From Chlorops oryzae (Eukaryota; Arthropoda; Insecta; Diptera; Chloropidae): 64,000 nucleotides of DNA. A model generated the notes under the pieces. That model was given only the letters and a program-made list of their open reading frames with translations. It was not told the DNA's origin and searched no databases. The DNA lies in the NCBI GenBank assembly GCA_020466095.1, contig CM035806.1, forward strand, positions 146,149,420-146,213,419. Direction: 5' to 3'. Position numbers and translations under genes: made by a program. Numbering within the stretch: the first letter of the stretch is position 1; each line of letters starts with the position of its first letter. Of the stretch, positions 56,843-64,000 are shown in pieces.

Positions 56843-57247
56843 TTAAAACGAGAGGAGGAGAGACCTCTGCGGACGTGTTGCTGGTATGAAAACCACCAGT
56901 TGCTTGGGCATCTGCTCTTTGCTGTGGATCCTGGAAAATGCACTGCGCACTCTTATCACCGTCCACAATGATAACATTGTTTGTGGAACGAAGCCCGTCG
57001 ACGTCCGCATGACGTTCGATGTAAACAAAAATGCTTCCATCAAAGGAACGCAAGGCAATGCGAAGCTCGCCGAAGTCAGGAAAGCAGCAAAGCAGCAAAG
57101 CGCAAAGCAACCAAAGGACCTTCGAGGAAAAAGCCCGCCGACGCGAATTTCGTTAACAGTTGCTCGCGTACTTTCGTCTCGGACGGTCGGCTGAATAAGC
57201 TCCTTTGCGGCTGTCCTCGGAATTTTAGCGCGATTCTCGCATTTCAA
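56843..57247. other. stop-poor, GC-richer block; possible exon, strand unclear
   Basis: Three frames are open over 300 bp or more. On the plus strand 56886-57194 starts with ATG and encodes 102 residues with a hydrophobic start (MKTTSCLGICSLLWIL) and a basic C-terminal half; third positions favour G/C. On the minus strand one frame contains RIALRSFDGSIFVYIERHAD, which also reads like real protein, but it lacks an ATG start. The block stands out from its AT-rich surroundings. I cannot decide which strand, if any, is used. Confidence 0.35.
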
Positions 57248-57741
57248 TTTACGTAAAAAATCACGCGACTTCAGTTTTGTGTACGTAAAAAAATTGTAAG
57301 AAAAAAATTTTAAGAAAAAAATTTATTGCATCCCTGTACAATATTTAGATGTGTTAAAAAAAAAAAGTGGGCCTTGATGATGGAACTCCTTTCGAAACTC
57401 AAATGCAAAAAATAAAATAAGTATAAAAAACAATTCAGGCATCCCGATTTGAACGCTCCGCAGGCTCAGAACGAGTCTAATCAACTCGGCTCAGAAGATT
57501 TTATGACAGTTTTTTTTTTTTGGCATTTTTATTATTGACGTCGCATTTGATGTTAACGGATTTGATAAGCCGCATAGACGCGTAGACGAAATGTTCTCGA
57601 AGGCAAAAGACAAGAAGCACTTCCACTGAATGCCGTGCAAATGTGTCAAGTGTGTGAAGCTCCTCGCCAACTCAAGTCAATTTGAATACCAACGTTTGAC
57701 TTTGAAGAAGCAAGTGTGCCTTTGAATCGCTCTAGAAAGGA
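57248..57741. other. intergenic, no gene recognised
   Basis: Holds poly-A near 57356 and poly-T near 57510. Nothing else recognisable. Confidence 0.5.
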
Positions 57742-57924
57742 ATGATGACTGCTTTTACCGACGTCTTCTTATTGTTTGTCTTCGTCTTCGTTCTTCTTCT
57801 TCTTGTTCTGGTGAATATTAAAAATTTCATTGAAAGTGTGAGCGAGGACATAACGTTCCAATTAGACGATCCTTTAACGTGGGAACACAAGAAAAATTCA
57901 AACTTCAGGTACATTGTCTCATAA
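57742..57924 (+). CDS. 60-codon frame, possible membrane-anchored micropeptide
   Basis: ATG ATG start, then a hydrophobic segment at residues about 8-24 (VFLLFVFVFVLLLLVLV) and a soluble acidic tail (ESVSEDITFQLDDPLTW). An AG|GTACAT donor-like site near the end would allow splicing. A CTTCTT-rich stretch underlies the hydrophobic part, so composition may explain it. Confidence 0.25.
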   Translation: MMTAFTDVFLLFVFVFVLLLLVLVNIKNFIESVSEDITFQLDDPLTWEHKKNSNFRYIVS

Positions 57925-58527
57925 GGAAGACTTATTTTTCAAATTCTTTTTTAAGAGCCCCGCTTATGAAACCGCATAGTTAGTTGCCTAATTGGACTTT
58001 GAATATAACGTGGAAATTCTTTTTAATTATGGAACTAAAATATAATCTGTGTCCAGTGAAAGTGTGAACATTTTATTTAAAAAATATTGTTATTACTACA
58101 ACTTAGAATAGGTGCCCAGTGTTGTACATTGCCGTCGGCAGATAGATACCTACAGTGAAATGAGTCAGACTTGATTTATGGCTTGGGCTTTGTAGTGATA
58201 TTTTTGGATATCTACACCCTTCTGTCTCTATCATTATTATTTGGTTACTATCTCTAACCCCAAAGCCTTTATTTTTTCAAACTTGACCCATATCTTCATC
58301 ATATCTTGTCATATCTTCACGTATCTTAGTCTCAATATTCTCCCCGATATCAATGTTTTTCTCTATCACTATCAATGTCACTTTTCATACTACATATATG
58401 CCAATTTTTCCTAATACTGCTCCTATCTTTTTATAGCTTTGTCCTTAGTCTTTATATCTAACTATCCTTTTCATCACTTTATCTAATGCGATATCTTTCT
58501 GAAATAATGTATTTCTATCAGTTTTTC
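57925..58527. other. intergenic, no gene recognised
   Basis: Becomes pyrimidine-rich to the right and grades into the CT tract. Confidence 0.5.
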
Positions 58528-58611
58528 TATCTCTATCTCTCTCTCTGCCTCTATATCTCTATCTCTATCACTCTCTCTATATCTCTCTCTTTCTCTCTCT
58601 CTCTTTCTCTT

Positions 58612-58688
<77 letters not shown>

Positions 58689-58735
58689 GTCTCTCTGTCT
58701 CTCTGTCTCTCTGTCTCTCTGTCTCTATTTCTACC
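58528..58735 (+). repeat. CT tract
   Basis: Pure CT dinucleotides for about 60 bp in the middle, with CTCTAT and CTGTCT variants at the edges. Confidence 0.93.
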
Positions 58736-58978
58736 TCTATCGCTATTTCTTTATCTATCTTTATCTTAATCTCTATCCCCTAGCTTAGTATTTATAACGC
58801 CATTTTTCTGGCCTAGTATGGAACCTAAGCGGGAGTCTATTCGCCGAAGAATTTTTATTCAATCGAAACTGAAAGGTTCCGAAAGACTCGCGAAAGCAAA
58901 AAAATCAGTCCGAACGAAATCAGTAGAGAGTTAAACAAATCGAAGGCGGAATTCCATGAGTTAGTTAAAAAAGGTCAA

Positions 58979-59119
58979 ACGAAGACAAAGTCACCCTGGG
59001 AGTTCCTGTCAGTTCGTATACAAATGTCAAATACAAATATCCTAAGAACTGTGATGCATACCGGCTCCAAAGCCAGCCGGACTGTAACTGTTTTTGTGAG
59101 GGGGGCTTTTCCTGCTGGG
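58979..59119 (+). mobile_element. right-end copy of the CCCAGCAGG family
   Basis: GAAGACAAAGTCACC..., GTCAGTT..GTACAAATGTCA, CCGGCTCCAAAG and the terminal TTTTCCTGCTGGG match 21678-21815 in order with moderate divergence. The left end and the tRNA-like part are missing. Confidence 0.65.
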
Positions 59120-59218
59120 TTGATATCGTGCATCAGTCATTTAAAAGAGATATCGATAGTTTAGGTACCCGCTATTTTGCAGAGTTCTCTCAGAGAGCGA
59201 AATGAACGTATTAAATAC

Positions 59219-59397
59219 AAGAGAGAGCGAGAGAGAGGGAGGGGGAGAGAGAGAGAGAGAAAGATTGAGAGAGGGAGAGAGAAAGAGAGAGAGGGAGAGA
59301 GAGAGGGAGAGAGAGACAGGGAGAGAGAGAGAGAGAGAGGGAGAGAGAGAGAGAGAGAGATTGCGAGAGAGAGAGAGAGAGAAAGAGAGATAGAGAA

Positions 59398-59444
<47 letters not shown>

Positions 59445-59587
59445 AAGATAGAGAAAGAGTGAGAAAGAGAGAGAGAGCGATTGAAAGAGAGAGAGAGGGG
59501 GGGGGGCAGGGGGAGAGAGAGATTGAGAGAGGGAGAGAAAGAGAGAGAGAAAAAGAGAGGGAGTGGAAGGAAGGGAGAGAGAGAGAG
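59219..59587 (+). repeat. 370-bp polypurine GA tract
   Basis: GAGAGAGA with AAAGA and GGGAGA variants. About 480 bp to the left lies a CT tract of the complementary composition. Confidence 0.95.
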
Positions 59588-60792
59588 GTTTGTTTAAGGG
59601 TTTAACCATTTCGTATTCAAAACTCAGTTCGCATTGGTTTTCCTAGGCGACCACATCGTGAGCTTTAGAAGTAAAAGTCTTCATTTCATTCGCATAAAAG
59701 CGAATTTTTTTAAAAATTCCGATGCTCTGCCTTCGATATGATCGCATTGAATGTCGCACAATGCGAACTGACGACTGAAAATAAAACTGCGCGCGATTCT
59801 CATGCGAAACTTTGAGTCCGAAATTATTAATGAGAAATTTATTATTTTAAGTTGAAATAAATTTTTTCTATTTTTCTTCAAACATTTTTCATTTCAAAAT
59901 AAAAAAAAATAAAAAAAAAAGCGAAATTCGATGAAAAGTCGCTTTAACAAACCTACAAAAGAACAACAACGATTCTCTCTTTTGTAGCTTTTTACGTCAC
60001 AGGCTTTTGAAGTGGCGCTGTCTTTATTACTTGAGTGATGTGGAGTGACTGCAAAGTCCATGTTTCACTCTAATTAACACAAAATCAACTGGAATTGAAT
60101 TCCCAACAGATATGCCTATTTGAGTCATATTAAAAACTTATCTTCTCATCACGATTTCAATCATTACTGCGCCTTTTCGACGGTCGGCCGTCTGCCCAGT
60201 GCAACGAATTCTCGTAGATCGTGGCTAAAACGATTTCGTCTCACAATTCATATCGCCTTATTTATGCATGTCTTGTTTTTCTTTTCGGTCTATCTTCTGC
60301 CAGTGGATTCTGTTGATTTCTTTCAAGCAACCCCATTCACATATCCCAAGTAAAACAAGTACACAAAATCCGGCACTTATGACATGGCATAATAATAATC
60401 CAGGTGCAAAAGAATAACCATCTTCCACTTTCATCTCTCGTCTTTAATGTTGTGAAACTTGAATAGATATCTCGAAATTGGTATTCAAAGCCTCACATTG
60501 CAGCACTCTCAATCCCAATTGAAATCCCACAGCCCACTGACGCAGCCATAGCCCCATAGCCCCAGCAGCAGCCGTTTCATTCGAGTTTTCTTAACAGTGC
60601 CTGTTTTCTTTAATTTATCCTCAAGGCCATGGAAACTGTTAATAACTCAAGAACAAACAAGCAAACAAACGAGCAAGCGAGCAAACGAACAAACAAAAAT
60701 AATAACGTTGCAAGCTTTCGTGAACTGTGGGCACACTTCTCAATAGGAACACTGCACCTTTTGACACCGTGTCTTAAGCTTTCAGTCTTTTG

Positions 60793-60823
<31 letters not shown>

Positions 60824-62820
60824 TCCTCTCTCTCTCGCCGTGTCACTACCTTGCACGTTAAATAATTATTTCTTGGGAAAAAGTCAACAGCAATGAAATT
60901 TCAAGCCGAAACACCGATTTACCTCAAATAATAAGCAAAAAGAACATCCTCATCCCACACACACACGAGCACACACTCCACTTCTTATAACTTTCTGTCT
61001 TCTCACTTACCACAGTTAAATGAACCTATCCACCGTTATACGTGGATTCGTATCCACCTTTTTCAAACCTACAGTCATTCGGTGCTCTACGATTTCAATG
61101 TAAATTACAAATCGTTCGTCGTTGCTCGTGTTAAACGGGTAAATCCTTTCGTGCCACGTGCAATAATTCACAGTTATCCCGCTGGCATGTGTTGCCGTCG
61201 TCGTCCTGGTCCTCGTCCTCGTCCTCGTCCTCGCAGTCAATAGTAGGAGTCGTCTTTCCGTTCGTTCGCTCGTTGACTTCAGCTCGACTCGACTCGACTC
61301 GATTTGATTCGGTTCAGTTGAGTTCAGTTCAGTTCAGTTTGGTTCGGTTTATGTTTACCGTCGACATTATCGTTGAGCCGAGAGAATACACATACGTAGC
61401 TCGATTTAGCTTAACATGGCTTAGAGTCAGTTAGCTCAGTTGCCCTCTCGTTGCCGCTCGTGCCGCTCGGCCATGCATTGAATCAGCAAGATGCCTACGT
61501 GAATATGTCAATACACGGGGCCACGTTGACAATTCTGACGTGTTCCATTGCTGTCATTATCAAGCTTATGGCATACGCCACTGTCGCGCCATCTCTATGG
61601 AGCTCTGTCTCTGTCTCTGTCGCGCAGTGTTCGCATCTCTATCACTCGACCTCTGCCCGTATCGTTTCCGTGGGCTCCGGCCACGTTTCTTTGGCTGGCG
61701 TTGCGCAGACAGCCATGATTAAAATCGTTTTAATTCACTTCACTTTCAATAGACTCGATAGGTCCTTGTGTGCATAAATGCCGTTGACTATTGCCATGGG
61801 TTTCCGCTAGCTTAAGCCCTGTGCTGTGCTGTGCCTCTTGCATGCTGTACGCTATTTTATTTTTATTCATGTCCTTCTGGTTTTTTTTTTTTTTTGTCTC
61901 TCCATTCAGGTAGCTAGCTCTCCATGGGGAGCCACTGGTAACTCTTCAATTTATTTACTTGAATTTCATAAATTCACTGGCTTATACATGATACTTTGGG
62001 ACAAACCAAAACAAACAAAAAACCACCCAACGAGGAAAGAATATGAGGCCGTATTGCTTTCGTATAAGCCCCCGTTATCAATTTCCCACTAATGAAGAAT
62101 AACTATGACGACGACGAATGAAAATGCCATGATTTTCTCCATTGCAAGGCAAAACTTGCTCCTGGCCACTAGAAACGTTTAACGATTTTAGTCGATTTTA
62201 TCGCTGAAGCGGTCGGCCGACAGGTCATTTAGAGAAAGTTTACGTTACGCCCCCCTCGTATTCGCATTCGTATTCGCATCCGGACCAACATGCAACAAAC
62301 AACGCTCAATCCTGGTCGAGCAGACATTTTTTTCAATTATGAATTAATGTTGTCATGGCATCCTCATACGATCCACGCAAATCAGCCCCGTAATTGGAAT
62401 TCTGTGTTTTTGTAGCCCCATCAAATTTGACCACACTGATGCCCGAAATTAAGCAGAAGTTCATTTTAGTCCGTTGGAACTCAGTAATTCGCCCGGATGG
62501 CCCGCTTATGTCGAGTGCTCGAAATCAGTTAACAAAACAAATTTTCATTGCATACTTTTCGGCTCTTTTGATGATAGCGTTTTTCTATGCCTTTTTGAAG
62601 TCAAATAAAATTAATAATAAAAGTAAAAATTGATGGAAAGCGTAGGCTGCTTCTTCCGCACGTGCACAAACAGAAGCAGAAAATAAGAAACAGCCACAGC
62701 CACAGAAACAGAAACAGAAGCGCGAGCGTTATCGCAAAGGATGTGCTTAATTTTCCATTACGGCACAGATAATGAGCTTCCACAAGATGCTCTCCAAACA
62801 TATTTTTACTACATCAAATA
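59588..62820. other. intergenic, no gene supported
   Basis: A CT tract lies at 60792-60834. GTCCTC repeats occur at 61205-61235, and TCGAC and TTCAG pentamers at 61281-61340. Frames of 77-108 codons (60120-60353, 61451-61777) lack domains; the second lacks an ATG at its open start. 62640-62720 has CAGAAACAG/CACAGC repeats. Confidence 0.5.
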
Positions 62821-63435
62821 CACAGAGAAAAAAATCAACCAGAAAACTGGTTTAATAAAAAGGAAAAACATACAAAACGACTTCAACAAGGAATATTTTT
62901 AATAGAAAAATTTTTCTTGTTGGAAAAAAGTAATGATTTTCCTTTTGAATCAACCATGTTATGTTATTTTATGTTAGGGATATTTAGGTTTGGGAACCAG
63001 GTCACCGCGTCACTGCATCCTGCAAGGATTATTGTGACAACCCTTTTCTAATTCCATAAGTGGGTGGCATTCCGAAATGCCGCAATGCCGCCCGTGAAGC
63101 GATTTTACCTACCTTCAGTTGTGGAAGGATAGGCAGTGTATAGGTAACGAAGTCTGAGTCCCGCTAGACTATCACAGTGGCACAAGATGTGCTCCGCTGT
63201 TTCCTCTTCTTCGTTACAGAGTCTGCAGCTGTCGTCTCGAGAGAATCCAAGGTTCGATAGGTGCTTGTTTACTCGACAATGTCCAATAAGAAAGCCTGTG
63301 ACAAGTCGAATTCCAGTTCGGTTCAGCATTAAAAGCTCTCTTGTTCTGGTCGTTGAGATGAGTGGCATGAAGTCTTTAGCGGTGAATAACAATGCGCCCT
63401 TTTAAAAAAAAAAATCATGGTTAAGTTCGCTCAGT
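62821..63435. mobile_element. TA-flanked element, second copy, with LINE piece inside
   Basis: Same ends as 52956-53548 (CACAGAGAAAAAAATCAACC and TTAAGTTCGCTCAGTG), TA on both sides. The left 130 bp and right 55 bp align with the first copy; the centre is replaced by a LINE 3' fragment. Confidence 0.75.
62961..63392 (-). pseudogene. 3' fragment of an RNase H-bearing LINE (I/LOA/R1 type)
   Basis: A minus-strand frame to 63105 encodes the C-terminal end of a LINE polyprotein: LNRTGIRLVTGFLIGHCRVN and a zinc-type motif CRLCNEEEETAEHILCHC that follows RNase H in I, LOA and R1-like elements (family knowledge). The Jockey ORF2 in this window has no such end, so this is a different clade. A 3' UTR of about 140 nt ends in ATAAC/ATAAA units instead of poly(A). 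The 5' part is missing, as in typical truncated insertions. Confidence 0.8.
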
Positions 63436-63658
63436 GTACATACATACATACATATATATATATGTATATTTATATAAATGTCTATATAGACACATATATT
63501 TATATCCTTTTCGTAATAACTCAGAGCCGTTCCCCGCAAACCACTCACACCTTCATATTATTTCGGAGGCGCCTGGCTTTAAAATGCAATTTGCGCGATA
63601 CGCACAAATAAATTTCACGTCGTCGACGGTGGGCTCACGCACAAACTGACTCCCCCCT

Positions 63659-63709
<51 letters not shown>

Positions 63710-64000
63710 GAGACGTAGACACAGCCACACAAAGGATAACCGCAGCCACGTCCGCTCACATATGTTATGCTAACGACGCGTCGCTCCCAACGTGACAGGA
63801 TAATAGACTCCTTGCACGATTTGTTTCTATTTTATATTACATATTTTTGTTCTACTTATTCTTGCTGTTGTTATTGCTTTTTTGTTGTTGTATTTTCGGG
63901 CCCGATATGTTTAGGTTCCCGGCGAACGCAGCGCATCGGTGAGGAAGTCTGCTGTCTAATCGCAACTGCCACTATCTTATCCCGCTTGCCGATGTTGATG
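63436..64000. other. intergenic to window end
   Basis: TACATA repeats at 63437-63460, CT then CA tract at 63661-63710, TTGTTGTTG near 63885. No gene supported; the window ends in unassigned DNA. Confidence 0.5.

Noticed and set aside
61451..61777. 108-codon plus-strand frame
   Set aside because: No ATG at the open start, no domain, crosses CTCTGTCTCTGTC repeats.

Overview
This is nuclear DNA from a higher dipteran fly (Brachycera/Schizophora; a fruit-fly-like acalyptrate is my best guess). The support is: several copies of a DINE-1/INE-1-like non-autonomous Helitron with fly-type ends; an intact Jockey-clade LINE; a mariner fragment that looks like the mellifera/irritans group; many ACAT/ATGT-type microsatellites; and genes with dipteran-style introns (49-66 bp in one, 293 bp in the other). 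The window is gene-poor, AT-rich and dominated by mobile elements and simple repeats. There are no bacterial-type operons, rRNA genes or CRISPR arrays.

Layout. 1-17 kb: intergenic DNA with three pogo/Tigger-like pieces, a 165-bp mariner-type MITE and three long polypyrimidine/polypurine or minisatellite tracts. 17.3-18.3 kb (minus strand): a four-exon reading frame with short introns but two in-frame stops in exon 1, starting 68 bp from the next element. 18.36-26.61 kb: an 8.25-kb element with near-identical inverted arms of about 1.55 kb and a 9-bp target duplication (GTTTTAGTG). It carries nested DINE, hAT and other MITE insertions, and its arms hold repeated TTAAGC(T/A)GC-type palindromes. 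27.98-32.92 kb (minus strand): a full-length 4.94-kb Jockey LINE with a 10-bp target duplication, an intact 889-aa ORF2 overlapping ORF1 by ATGA, and an ORF1 without an obvious AUG. 33-35.3 kb: a dispersed repeat family, one copy of which is expanded by a roughly 620-bp GATGGT minisatellite. 35-49 kb: mostly non-coding DNA, a 466-bp GA tract, a DINE copy holding a mariner fragment and another MITE, and a 571-bp hAT MITE with an 8-bp duplication. 48.6-49.3 kb (minus strand): a two-exon gene for a small secreted protein of 128 aa. 49.7-64 kb: CT/GA tracts, more DINE copies, two related TA-flanked elements (one with a LINE RNase H fragment inside), a 599-bp long-armed hAT MITE and a few weak coding candidates.

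The genes do not form a pathway. The best-supported non-transposon coding units are the secreted-protein gene (48634-49313) and the decayed multi-exon gene (17302-18282). Both were assembled by following splice sites across frames. The family assignments of mobile elements rest on terminal repeats, target duplications and recalled consensus motifs. No database search was run.
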